Below are positions 56,525 to 64,000 of a DNA stretch of 64,000 nucleotides, piece after piece. Each line of letters begins with the position of its first letter. Within the stretch, counting starts at the first letter, position 1. The stretch comes from DASUAO01 sp035763745 (GTDB lineage Bacteria; Actinomycetota; Acidimicrobiia; IMCC26256; PALSA-555), in assembly GCA_035763745.1 (NCBI GenBank), contig DASUAO010000043.1:90983-154982 (forward strand), in the 5' to 3' direction. The position numbers were made by a program, and so were the translations under genes. The notes beneath the pieces are model-generated. The model did no database searches and was not told the DNA's origin. It saw only the letters and a program-made list of their open reading frames with translations.

Positions 56525-56810
56525 CCGCGAGCGCCACCCCGCCCACGACCGCCAGGCCGATCGCTGCGCCCGCGACCTCGAAACCGAGGAAGCGCAGCGG
56601 GATTCGGGCTCCGCAGCACCGAGCTCGGCCCCGGCGGGCGACGTAGCCGACGATCGGCACGTTGTCGCGGGCCAGGATCGGCTGGCCGCACGCGCAGTGG
56701 CTCCGTCCCCCCAGCGACTCGCCCCGGGGGACCCGGTCCGCGACCACGCCGAGGAAGGACCCGAGCGACGCCCCCAACCCGGCTCCGAACACGGCGGCCA
56801 GGATCCACAT
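56517..56810 (-). CDS. Stand-alone N-terminal domain of prepilin peptidase (A24 methyltransferase-type domain)
   Basis: 97 aa. The sequence MWILAAVFGAGLGASLGSFLGVVADRVPRGES with HCACGQPILARDNVPIVGYVARRGRARCCGARIPLRFLGFE in the PilD N-domain order shows the two Cys pairs of the bacterial prepilin peptidase N-domain. It then stops after one more helix. The catalytic A24 aspartyl-protease domain (GxGD) is missing, so this protein alone cannot cleave prepilins. It is divergent from the pilB operon, so a link to pilus assembly is likely. GTG 56822 is an alternative start four codons upstream. Confidence 0.8.
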   Translation of the reverse strand: MWILAAVFGAGLGASLGSFLGVVADRVPRGESLGGRSHCACGQPILARDNVPIVGYVARRGRARCCGARIPLRFLGFEVAGAAIGLAVVGGVALAVS

Positions 56811-56933
56811 CGCGGGGTGCACCCCGGAATCCTTGCCCACACAAGGGCTCGCACCGCGGCACGAACCCTCAAGGGACCGCCTCCCGGCGCCGATCCACCT
56901 GCTGGGACGGATCCATGAGGGAGGAAGAAGCCA

Positions 56934-59642
56934 GTGAGGCTCCGCCGGAAGTCGGTCGACATCGTGGTCACGGAAGAGGCTGACCGCGCGCGCTCGGGCG
57001 CTGACCCCGCCACCGCGGCGGCGGATCCCACGGTGGATCCCGCCGACGCCTTCGCGAGTCCCGCTGCCGAGACCTCCACCGGCGCGACTCCCCAGGAGGA
57101 CGCCGCGACGGTCCAGGCCACTGACCAGTCGTCCTCCGCCGGCCTCCTCGGCGCATCGATTCCTGGCGCGTCGACCTTCGGCGACCAGATCCCGGGCGCG
57201 CTCGACCCGATCGTCCCGGCCCCCAACGGCAACGGCAACGTCGGCGGAAGCGGCATCCAGGCGAACGGTGCGCAGGCCAACGGGAACGGAACGAACGGTG
57301 GCCACACGAGCTTGGACGACGACGCTCCCGTCGGTGTCCCATTTGGCGCCGCGGTCGTACGCGTGGAGCCGCGGTCGTCCGGCGCCTCGGCGGCGCTCGA
57401 AGCGCAGCGCGCCGTGGACGCGCCCCAGGGTGGCGGTGTCGCGACCATGGCGCCCGCGCTGACGTCGCCACCGGCCACGACGCCCGCGTCTGCTCCCGCG
57501 GCTGCTGCCGCGGCACCCGCCATCGCACCCGCACCGGCCCCTGCTCCGAACGCGCCCATCTCCTACGCGCCTCCGGTCGAGGCGCCCGCGGTCGAGGCGC
57601 CTGCGGTCGTGGCGCCTGCGGTCGTGGCGCCTGCGGTCGAGGCGCCTGCGGTCGAGGCGCCGGTCGTTGCCGCCACGCCGGTCGCCACCACCCCGATCGA
57701 GTGGTCGGCCCCGGGTTGGCGCGAGTACCACCAGCGGCAGACCGCAGGAGTTGCACCGCCCGCCGCCCTCGCTCCGGCTCCCCCGACGGCGCCGCATGTC
57801 CGCCTCGCCGGTCCGATCGCCACGCCGGCTGCTTCTCCTGCCGTCGCGCCCGAGGCCCCGGCGATGGTTGACGATCCACCGTACGCGTCGGACACCGAAT
57901 CCCACGTCGAGGCCGCACCCGCTTCCGAAGCGGCCCCTGCGACCGAGGCCGTGGCACCCGAGCACAGCAAGCACCTCGGCGAGATGCTCATCGCGCGCCA
58001 GCTGATCACGCGCGAGCAGCTCGACCACGCGCTCGCGGAGCAGTCGGCAACTGGCCTGCGCCTCGGCGCGCAGCTCGTCGCGCTCGGCTCGCTCACCGAG
58101 CGCGAGCTCATCGGCGTGCTCGCCGACCAGTTCGGCGTCCGCACCACCGACCTCCGGGTGATGGACCCGAGCCCCGACGCTGTCAGCCAGGTGCCCGAGG
58201 ACCTCGCCCGGCGCCTCGAGGTCCTGCCGATCCGGGTGACGCCGGAGGGACTCGAGATCGCCGGCGCGGAGCTCCCGAGCGACGAGGCGACGGCCGAGCT
58301 CGAGGCCGCGGTGGGCGGCCCGATCGTCTTCGTGCTGGCGACGCCGACCGAGATCCAGCGTTCGACCAACCAGGTGTACCAGGCCCTCGCGGGCATGGAG
58401 CAGCAGGTCCGGGCCTTCGTCGACCTCGCGTCGGAGCGCACACGCGGCCTCGACAACGGGACCAAGATCCTCGTCGACGAGCGGGCGCCGGTCGTGCAGG
58501 TCGTCACGCTCCTGCTCACGCAGGCGGTGCGCGACCGCAGCTCCGACATCCACATCGAGCCGCAGGACGGCGATGTCCGCGTGCGCTTCCGCGTCGACGG
58601 GGTGCTGCGCGAGGTCACGACCGTGCCGCGGAGCATGGCGGCCGCGCTCATCAGCCGCATCAAGGTCATGGCCGACATGAACATCGTCGAGCGCCGTCGC
58701 TCGCAGGACGGTCAGATCCAGACCACCGTCGACGGTCGCCCGCTCGACGTGCGCGTCGCGACCACCGCCACCATCTGGGGCGAGAAGGCCGTGCTCCGCC
58801 TCCTCGACAAGACGCGTAGCCTGCGTGCGCTCGGCGAGCTGGGCATGACCGTCGAGACGAGCCGGAAGTTCTCCGAGCTGGTGACCTCGCCGTTCGGCAT
58901 GGTGGTCTGCGCAGGGCCGACCGGGAGCGGGAAGACGACCACGCTCTACGCCGCGCTCACCGAGATCAACTCGCCGGAGCGCAACATCACCACGATCGAG
59001 GACCCGGTCGAGTACGTGCTGCCCCGGATCAACCAGATCCAGGTCAACAACCAGGCCGGGATCAGCTTCGCCGACGGCCTCAAGTCGATCATGCGCCAGG
59101 ACCCCGACGTCATCCTCGTCGGCGAGATCCGCGACGTGGAGACGGCCCGCATCGCGGTGCAGTCGGCCCTGACGGGCCACTTCGTGCTCTCCTCGATCCA
59201 CGCCACTGACGGCGCGACCGCACTGCAGCGGTTCCGCGACATGGGTATCGAGCCGTTCCTGATCACCTCGTCGTTGCTCGCGGTCGAGGCTCAGCGCCTC
59301 GTGCGCCGGATCTGCTCGCACTGCCGCGAGCCCTACACCCCGAGTGTGGCCGAGCGGACCTTCTTCGAGAAGGCCACCGGGCGCGACAAGGAGCAGTGGT
59401 TCCATGGTGCCGGCTGCAACCTGTGCATGCAGAGCGGCTACTCGGAGCGCGTCGGTGTGTACGAGCTGCTCGTGGTCAGCGAGGCCATCCAGGAGCTCGT
59501 GCTCAACGACGGCGGCCACGACGAGATCCAGGCGCTGGCGCGTGCGGAGGGCATGCACTCGCTGAAGGACGAGGCGCTCCGCCTCATCGAGGAAGACATC
59601 ACCACGGTTGAGGAAGCAATCCGCAGCGTCTACGTGAGGTGA
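56934..59642 (+). CDS. pilB: Type IV pilus assembly ATPase PilB
   Basis: 902 aa, much longer than usual because of a 340-residue low-complexity N-terminus rich in Ala, Pro, Gly and Asn, including an EAPAV/VAPAV pentapeptide repeat. Then come the GspE N-domain (HLGEMLIARQLITREQLDHAL) and the ATPase: Walker A GPTGSGKTTT near 661, Asp box DIHIEPQ, Walker B PDVILVGEIRD near 722, His box HFVLSSIHATDG, and a zinc site with CSHC and CNLC near 795 and 827. It powers pilus extension in the cytoplasm. GAGGGAGG precedes GTG 56934. The stop is 12 bases before pilC. Confidence 0.95.
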   Translation: MRLRRKSVDIVVTEEADRARSGADPATAAADPTVDPADAFASPAAETSTGATPQEDAATVQATDQSSSAGLLGASIPGASTFGDQIPGALDPIVPAPNGNGNVGGSGIQANGAQANGNGTNGGHTSLDDDAPVGVPFGAAVVRVEPRSSGASAALEAQRAVDAPQGGGVATMAPALTSPPATTPASAPAAAAAAPAIAPAPAPAPNAPISYAPPVEAPAVEAPAVVAPAVVAPAVEAPAVEAPVVAATPVATTPIEWSAPGWREYHQRQTAGVAPPAALAPAPPTAPHVRLAGPIATPAASPAVAPEAPAMVDDPPYASDTESHVEAAPASEAAPATEAVAPEHSKHLGEMLIARQLITREQLDHALAEQSATGLRLGAQLVALGSLTERELIGVLADQFGVRTTDLRVMDPSPDAVSQVPEDLARRLEVLPIRVTPEGLEIAGAELPSDEATAELEAAVGGPIVFVLATPTEIQRSTNQVYQALAGMEQQVRAFVDLASERTRGLDNGTKILVDERAPVVQVVTLLLTQAVRDRSSDIHIEPQDGDVRVRFRVDGVLREVTTVPRSMAAALISRIKVMADMNIVERRRSQDGQIQTTVDGRPLDVRVATTATIWGEKAVLRLLDKTRSLRALGELGMTVETSRKFSELVTSPFGMVVCAGPTGSGKTTTLYAALTEINSPERNITTIEDPVEYVLPRINQIQVNNQAGISFADGLKSIMRQDPDVILVGEIRDVETARIAVQSALTGHFVLSSIHATDGATALQRFRDMGIEPFLITSSLLAVEAQRLVRRICSHCREPYTPSVAERTFFEKATGRDKEQWFHGAGCNLCMQSGYSERVGVYELLVVSEAIQELVLNDGGHDEIQALARAEGMHSLKDEALRLIEEDITTVEEAIRSVYVR
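57574..57663 (+). repeat. 15-bp in-frame tandem repeat in pilB
   Basis: Six copies of GGTCGAGGCGCCTGC or the GGTCGTGGCGCCTGC variant encode the EAPAV and VAPAV pentapeptides in the disordered N-terminal region. The period is a multiple of three, so copy-number changes keep the frame. Confidence 0.93.
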
Positions 59643-59653
59643 AGGACACGACC

Positions 59654-60865
59654 ATGAGCAAGTTCCGGTACGTCGCCGTCGGGCCCGAAGGGGCACGCCA
59701 GGCGGGCACGATCACCGCGCCGAGCATGATCAGCGCGCGCTACGAGCTCGTCGCCCGCCAGTTCAAGGTGAAGACCCTGCGGGAGCGCAAGAGCTTCACC
59801 AAGATCGAGGTCACCAAGAAGAAGGTGAAGGCGCAGGACATCGCGAACCTGTCGCGTCAGCTCGCGGCGTTCCTGCGGGCCGGCATCTCGATCCTCGACG
59901 CGATGGACGCGATCGCCGAGGAGACCACCAACGAGGTCATGCGCCAGATGCTGATCGAGATGGCCGACCAGCTCCGCGGAGGCGACACCTTCGCCGACGC
60001 GATCGCGCTGCACGACGAACACTTCCCCACGTACTACCCGGGCATCGTGAAGTCGGCCGAGCTGAGCGGTCAGCTCGACGACGTGCTCGACCAGCTCGCG
60101 TCGTACATCGACCGTGACCAGTCCACCCGCCGCAAGGTGAAGTCGGCGATGACCTACCCGATGGTGCTCGGGGTCATGGCCGTGGTGACCTGCTCGATCC
60201 TCATCGGGTTCGTCCTGCCGAAGTTCAAGGACTTCTTCGCCGGCTTCGACGCGCAGCTCCCGATGACCACGAAGCTCATGCTCGGGCTCGGCGCCTTCAT
60301 GGGGGACTACGGCCACTTCGTGTTCGGGAGCGGTTTCGTCCTCCTCGTGATCCTCGTGATGATGCTGCGGACCGAGCGGGGTCGCCTGTTCCGCAACAAG
60401 GCGTCGTTGCGGATCCCCGTCGTGCGCGACGTCGTGAGCGCATCGGTGATCGAGCGCTTCTGCCGGATCCTCTCGGCGATGGTGTCGGCCGGCATCCCGA
60501 TCGCCGACTCCATGCGCGCCGCGATCGACTCGACCGACAACCGCGTGTTCTCGAAGAAGCTCGTCACCGCGAGCGAGCGGATGCTCCGGGGTGAGGGTCT
60601 CGGGGAGCCGCTGGCCCAGACCGAGATGTTCCCGGGGATGGTCACCCAGATGATGCGCGTCGGTGAGGAAACCGGGACGCTCGACGACCAGCTCGAGATC
60701 GTCGCCGACTACTACGAGCAGGAGCTGTCGTTCAAGCTCGAGCGGCTCACGCAGATGTTCGAGCCGATGATGACGATCTTCATGGGCCTCATCGTCGGGT
60801 TCGTCGCCGTGGCACTCGTCCAGGCGATGTACGGCATCTACAACTCCTCGAACCTGGGTGGTTGA
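59654..60865 (+). CDS. pilC: Type IV pilus inner-membrane platform protein PilC (GspF family)
   Basis: 403 aa. Two GspF domains are visible: the first with LSRQLAAFLRAGISILDAMDAIAEET and YYPGIVKSAELSGQLDDVL, the second with IERFCRILSAMVSAGIPIADSMRAA and GMVTQMMRVGEETGTLDDQL, each followed by a hydrophobic hairpin. ATG 59654 with AAGGA at 59642-59646 is preferred over GTG 59639, which overlaps the pilB stop. It couples PilB to pilin polymerisation. The stop is two bases before the first pseudopilin gene. Confidence 0.95.
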   Translation: MSKFRYVAVGPEGARQAGTITAPSMISARYELVARQFKVKTLRERKSFTKIEVTKKKVKAQDIANLSRQLAAFLRAGISILDAMDAIAEETTNEVMRQMLIEMADQLRGGDTFADAIALHDEHFPTYYPGIVKSAELSGQLDDVLDQLASYIDRDQSTRRKVKSAMTYPMVLGVMAVVTCSILIGFVLPKFKDFFAGFDAQLPMTTKLMLGLGAFMGDYGHFVFGSGFVLLVILVMMLRTERGRLFRNKASLRIPVVRDVVSASVIERFCRILSAMVSAGIPIADSMRAAIDSTDNRVFSKKLVTASERMLRGEGLGEPLAQTEMFPGMVTQMMRVGEETGTLDDQLEIVADYYEQELSFKLERLTQMFEPMMTIFMGLIVGFVAVALVQAMYGIYNSSNLGG

Positions 60866-60867
60866 CG

Positions 60868-61326
60868 ATGCGCGCCCGCCACGGTCACCAGAAGCGAGGT
60901 CGGTCGCGGGCGCGTGGCGAGCGCGGCGACTCGCTGGTCGAGGTGCTCATGACCGTCGTGATCGCTGGCATTGCTGTCGTCTCGCTCCTCTACGGGCTCG
61001 CGACCACGATCAACCTCTCCGGCGTCGACCGGAGCAACGCGAACGTGCGAACGCTGCTCACGAGCAGCTCCGAGTCGGTGAAGAGCCAGACCTACGTGAA
61101 CTGCGCGACGACGAGTTCCTACAGCCCGTCCAGTGGAGTGACCGTGCCCAGCGGCTGGTCGACGTCGAACATCACCGTGGCTCTGGTCCGGTACTGGGAC
61201 GGCACCGCGTTCGTGTCCACGTGCCCCGGCACCGATCAGAAGCTCCAGCTGGTCCGGGTCAGGGTGGTGTCGCCCGATGGGCGGGCCGATGGAACCATCG
61301 ACGTCGTGAAGCGGAGCTCGTCATGA
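60868..61326 (+). CDS. Type IV pseudopilin 1 (prepilin signal GERG/DSLVE)
   Basis: 152 aa. A long basic leader (MRARHGHQKRGRSRARGERG) ends in the prepilin cleavage site Gly-Asp, followed by DSLVEVLMTVVIAGIAVVSLLYGLAT with Glu at position +5. The first mature residue is Asp rather than Phe/Met, and the motif resembles PilV-type minor pilins. The C-terminal domain is small, with two Cys that could form a disulfide (NCATTSS, STCPGTD). It overlaps the next pilin gene by four bases (ATGA). Confidence 0.87.
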   Translation: MRARHGHQKRGRSRARGERGDSLVEVLMTVVIAGIAVVSLLYGLATTINLSGVDRSNANVRTLLTSSSESVKSQTYVNCATTSSYSPSSGVTVPSGWSTSNITVALVRYWDGTAFVSTCPGTDQKLQLVRVRVVSPDGRADGTIDVVKRSSS

Positions 61327-61895
61327 GCCGCGCGGGCGTCGACCTGCGAGCACGCGGTGAGGCCGGCTTCACCCTCATCGAGCTGCTGATGTCGGTGGTG
61401 ATGATGGGGTTCATCATTGCCCCGCTCGCCGCCGGCGTGATGGTCGGTCTGCGGACCTCCGGGGAGACCTCGAACCGGCTGTCCGGCTCGAACGACGCGC
61501 AGCTCCTCGCCGCGTGGCTCACCCCCGACATCCAGAGCACCGGGAACCAGGCCGGCGACGTCGTGGCGGCACCCACCGCGAACACGGAGTGCTCGGGCGT
61601 CTCGAACCGGCTGCGCCTGCGCTGGCGCGAGACCCAGGGCGGCACGACGACCACCTACGTCGTCGCGTACGCCATCGTGGCGGGGACCGACGGTCGCTGG
61701 TTCCTCAACCGCTACGAGTGCGTCAACGGAGGCGCGGCAACCCCGCACGTGATCCTCCGGAACCTCGCGAGCTCGACTGCCGTGACCGTTGCCACCTCGG
61801 GGACCAAGGTGACGATGACGGTCACCGAGAAGACCGACCCGACGAACCCGACGCCCTATGTCATCACCGCGTCGGCCTACCGGAGGACGCCATGA
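61323..61895 (+). CDS. Type IV pseudopilin 2 (PilW-like)
   Basis: 190 aa. Leader MSRAGVDLRARGEAG, then FTLIELLMSVVMMGFIIAPLAAGVMVGLRT, the standard G-FxxxE prepilin signal and hydrophobic alpha-1 helix. The remainder is a beta-rich domain with a Cys pair (NTECSGVS, RYECVNGG), typical of PilW-like minor pilins that prime pilus assembly. Start and stop overlap the flanking pilin genes by four bases each. Confidence 0.88.
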   Translation: MSRAGVDLRARGEAGFTLIELLMSVVMMGFIIAPLAAGVMVGLRTSGETSNRLSGSNDAQLLAAWLTPDIQSTGNQAGDVVAAPTANTECSGVSNRLRLRWRETQGGTTTTYVVAYAIVAGTDGRWFLNRYECVNGGAATPHVILRNLASSTAVTVATSGTKVTMTVTEKTDPTNPTPYVITASAYRRTP

Positions 61896-63379
61896 TCTGG
61901 GTGCGCCGCGCTGCCGATCACGTCCACGCGGCATGGGGACGGCGGTGCAAGGGAGAACGCGGTGCGTCGCTGATCATCGCGATGGGGTTCCTCGGGCTCC
62001 TCAGCGTCTCGGTGGTCTCGATGCTCGTGCTCACGATGGCGAACTACACGACGACGACGACCGTTCGCAGCGTGAGTGGCAAGACCTACGGCGCCGACGG
62101 CGGCGCCGACGTCGCGCTCCAACTGCTCCGGTCCGACAGCTCGTACTGCCCGGACGCGGCCGCGGGGCCGCAAAGCCTTCCGGCGCAGTCGATCAACGAC
62201 AAGACGGTGACCCTGTCGTGCGAGACGCTGAGTGGCTCGACCGGGGGTGGCGGAGGTGGCGGTGGCGTCACCTGGCCCACGACCTATCCGCTCGTGCTCA
62301 CCGGCTACAACGGCCACACCAATGTCGACACGTTCAAGACGAGCGGATCGACCGGTCAGACCCGGACATTGACGATCGACGGCCCGGCGTTCAACGCGGG
62401 CGGGTTCACCTTCTCGGGCGGAACCGACCGGTTCGTGTTCAGCGGCGACCTGCACCAGCACAACCCCTACTGCGCGACGAACAACCCGCCGTCGGACCAG
62501 TGGAAGCCGAAGGTGCTCGGCACCTGGTCGTGCGAGAACGCAGGAAGCTTCCCGGTTCCCGATCCCAACCCGACGCTCAAGGTGCCGACCACGGCAGCCC
62601 CGGCCAAGGTGGTGCAGGGGAACTGCACCATCTTCTTCCCCGGTCGCTACACCGCCGAGCCGAAGTTCGACACCGCGAAGGCCTATCTGGCCAGCGGCGT
62701 CTACTACTTCCACGACATCGGGTCGATCGTACCGAAGGGGCAGGTCTTCGGCGGTGAGCCGGGCCCGACCGACACCAAGAAGTTCACGGCCAACACCCCG
62801 TGCTCGACTGACGCGGCCGCGAAGGTGCTGCGGCCGACGGCCGCAATCAACGGCTACGGCGTCCAGTTGGTCTTCGGCGGGGGTTCGCAGTTCAAGCCCG
62901 ATCCGGTGTCGAGCACCCAGATCGAGCTCTACGCGCGGGTGCCCGGGGTCCCGGCAAACGAGGGGACGCCCTACGTCTCGTTCTTCGCCCCGAAGACCTC
63001 CGGTCCCAACTACAACGCCTCGACCGCCGACGCCTTCGACGCCGGGGGCCCGGCGTTCAAGATGGTGATCCACGGGCTCACCTACATGCCGAACGCCTAC
63101 CCGAGGATTTGGGGGATCAACAACTCCCTGGCGGGTGGTGCGGCACCGTTCTCCGGCGGCGTCGTGGTCGCGGGGATCGACTTCGCGATCGACTCCACGA
63201 TGACCAGCGGGACCTTCGCGGGCTTGCCCGGGGCCACTCCCGCGCCGGCGACCGACCGGACCGTCGTGGTCACCGCGACGGCGACCGCGAGCGGCGAGGT
63301 CTCCACGACCGTCAAGGCTGTCGTGCTGATCCCCGCCGACGGCTCCGCACCGACAGTCCAGTCCTGGCGGAAGGTGTGA
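61892..63379 (+). CDS. PilX-like minor pilin/pilus-associated protein, large
   Basis: 495 aa. After a basic leader (RRCKGERG), GASLIIAMGFLGLLSVSVVSMLVLTMANYTTT forms an N-terminal hydrophobic helix like PilX, but lacks the +5 Glu of true pilins. The large exported region contains a Gly-rich spacer (STGGGGGGGGVTW) and a beta-helix-like body (GPAFNAGGFTFSGGTDRFVFSGD, GVYYFHDIGSIVPKG, VVVAGIDFAIDS) resembling polymer-binding or adhesin folds. It may sit at the pilus tip. The next pilin gene starts 2 bases after the stop. Confidence 0.82.
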   Translation: MIWVRRAADHVHAAWGRRCKGERGASLIIAMGFLGLLSVSVVSMLVLTMANYTTTTTVRSVSGKTYGADGGADVALQLLRSDSSYCPDAAAGPQSLPAQSINDKTVTLSCETLSGSTGGGGGGGGVTWPTTYPLVLTGYNGHTNVDTFKTSGSTGQTRTLTIDGPAFNAGGFTFSGGTDRFVFSGDLHQHNPYCATNNPPSDQWKPKVLGTWSCENAGSFPVPDPNPTLKVPTTAAPAKVVQGNCTIFFPGRYTAEPKFDTAKAYLASGVYYFHDIGSIVPKGQVFGGEPGPTDTKKFTANTPCSTDAAAKVLRPTAAINGYGVQLVFGGGSQFKPDPVSSTQIELYARVPGVPANEGTPYVSFFAPKTSGPNYNASTADAFDAGGPAFKMVIHGLTYMPNAYPRIWGINNSLAGGAAPFSGGVVVAGIDFAIDSTMTSGTFAGLPGATPAPATDRTVVVTATATASGEVSTTVKAVVLIPADGSAPTVQSWRKV

Positions 63380-63381
63380 CG

Positions 63382-63729
63382 ATGGGCGCGCGCCACCCAC
63401 GAGTTCGTGCCGACCGCGAGTCCGGCTTCACGCTCGTCGAGCTGCTGGTCGTGATCGTGATCCTCGGGATCCTGGCCGCGGTCTCCGTGTTGTCGGTCGG
63501 CGGGGTCACCGACCGCGGGCGGGCCTCCGCGTGCGAAACCGACCGGGAGACCGTGCGGGGCGCGGCGGAGGCCTACTACGCGAAGAACGACGGGTACGCG
63601 CCCTCGATCGCTTCGCTCGTGTCTGCGGGCTTCCTCCGACACGCCCCCGAGACGGGCAACGGCTACACGATCACCTACTCCAACGTGGACGGGTCGGTGT
63701 CGTCCACGCCGGCCTGCAGCACGTTGTAA
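63382..63729 (+). CDS. Type IV pilin, short GspG/PilA-like
   Basis: 115 aa. Leader MGARHPRVRADRESG, then FTLVELLVVIVILGILAAVSVLSVGGV with Glu +5, the classic prepilin site. The short mature region (RGRASACETDRETVRGAAEAYYAKNDGYAPSI) is the conserved GspG-like helix and loop, with a final Cys (TPACSTL) that may pair with Cys in RASACE. It is a candidate structural pilin. It is separated from the following pilin gene by 188 bases. Confidence 0.9.
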   Translation: MGARHPRVRADRESGFTLVELLVVIVILGILAAVSVLSVGGVTDRGRASACETDRETVRGAAEAYYAKNDGYAPSIASLVSAGFLRHAPETGNGYTITYSNVDGSVSSTPACSTL

Positions 63730-63732
63730 GGG

Positions 63733-63751
63733 GGGGCGCATGCCGCGCCCC
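63733..63751. terminator. Hairpin after the pilin gene
   Basis: GGGGCGC-ATGCC-GCGCCCC, a 7-bp GC stem with 5-base loop, three bases after the TAA. It may terminate or attenuate the operon before the next pilin. Confidence 0.6.
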
Positions 63752-63794
63752 GACTGCTCCGATCGAACCCGTCCGACTGCTCTGATCGAACCCG
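63751..63794 (+). repeat. 21-bp direct repeat upstream of the last pilin
   Basis: CGACTGCTCCGATCGAACCC (continuing with G) at 63751-63771 and CGACTGCTCTGATCGAACCC (with G) at 63774-63794 differ at one base. They lie in the gap between two pilin genes and may be an operator or a recombination relic. Confidence 0.75.
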
Positions 63795-63917
63795 ACTTCC
63801 TGCCCCGACGAGACGCCCCGCCGAGAAGCCCTCAAGTCGGCGATCGGAGTGGCCGATATCTCGTGTGGGCCACACCGGCCCGCAACCCAAGGGCTGACTC
63901 TGAAAGGTGAGGCCAAC

Positions 63918-64000
63918 ATGATGCGCAAGATCTGGGAGCGACGGAACTCGGATGAGTCCGGGTTCACCCTGGTCGAGCTGCTGGTCGTGATCGTGATCCT
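63918..64000 (+). CDS. Type IV pilin, 5' part (continues past window end)
   Basis: The frame starts MMRKIWERRNSDESG and continues FTLVELLVVIVI to the window edge, with the prepilin Gly-Phe site and Glu +5. AAAGGTGAGG at about 63903-63912 is a strong ribosome binding site. The last 40 bases are nearly identical to the same region of the preceding pilin gene, indicating recent duplication or gene conversion. With its own upstream region it may be the major pilin. Confidence 0.88.
   Translation, partial: MMRKIWERRNSDESGFTLVELLVVIVI

Noticed and set aside
56810..59696. About 960 residues of minus-strand open frame upstream of the prepilin-peptidase domain
   Set aside because: It is antisense to pilB; only the last 97 residues have protein-like character.

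Overview
The window is GC-rich bacterial chromosome from an actinobacterium. Support comes from two F420-type (LLM) oxidoreductases, a DinB-like mycothiol-dependent-type enzyme, a Mec-CysO-CysM cysteine cluster, DUF222/HNH and DUF3052 proteins, and a tmRNA of actinobacterial form. The mix, together with a form II CoxL-like protein and a type IV pilus locus, suggests an Acidimicrobiia-like lineage; that last step is inference. About 19 genes carry a TASNNT (-10-like) hexamer 6-8 bases before an ATG or GTG, the signature of leaderless mRNAs. Genes inside operons use Shine-Dalgarno sites or 1-4 base overlaps instead.

Layout. 1-2 kb: end of ftsX and an M23 peptidoglycan hydrolase. 2-3.4 kb: two divergent pseudogenes (peroxiredoxin and MFS exporter), both missing their 5' ends. 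3.4-20.5 kb: housekeeping and accessory enzymes (SRAP, thioesterase, duplicated zinc metalloprotease, ABC exporter, hydrolase-cyclase fusion, amidohydrolases, YqgE), ending with soxR and a SoxR-box-controlled gene of unknown function. 20.5-27.7 kb: a five-gene minus-strand operon for a membrane-anchored molybdenum oxidoreductase (Tat-exported catalytic subunit, 4x[4Fe-4S] subunit, NrfD, TorD chaperone, multi-cluster ferredoxin with an MvhD-like domain), behind a DosR-like palindrome. 29.3-31.5 kb: tmRNA, a site-2-type protease and smpB. 32.5-34.8 kb: a CoxL form II subunit. 34.8-40.6 kb: mec-cysO-cysM, threonylcarbamoyl-AMP synthase, murI, an MBL-fold hydrolase flanked by 14-bp tandem repeats, rph and rdgB.

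41-50 kb: a decayed PAS/GGDEF gene, a selenocysteine peroxiredoxin with an in-frame TGA and a SECIS hairpin, a lipoprotein, an SDR enzyme, a cupredoxin, scattered minus-strand tRNAs and a large cyclase-ATPase regulator. 53.1-55.5 kb: a 2.4-kb integrative element in tRNA-Gly(UCC), made of a tyrosine integrase and a ribbon-helix-helix/PIN toxin-antitoxin pair between 47-bp direct repeats. 56.5-64 kb: a type IV pilus operon (lone prepilin-peptidase N-domain, PilB, PilC, several pilins), which runs off the end of the window.

The most notable items are the selenoprotein peroxiredoxin that ordinary gene calling would miss, the minimal tRNA-Gly element, the redox operon with its unusual Fe-S motif, and the SoxR-linked unknown gene.
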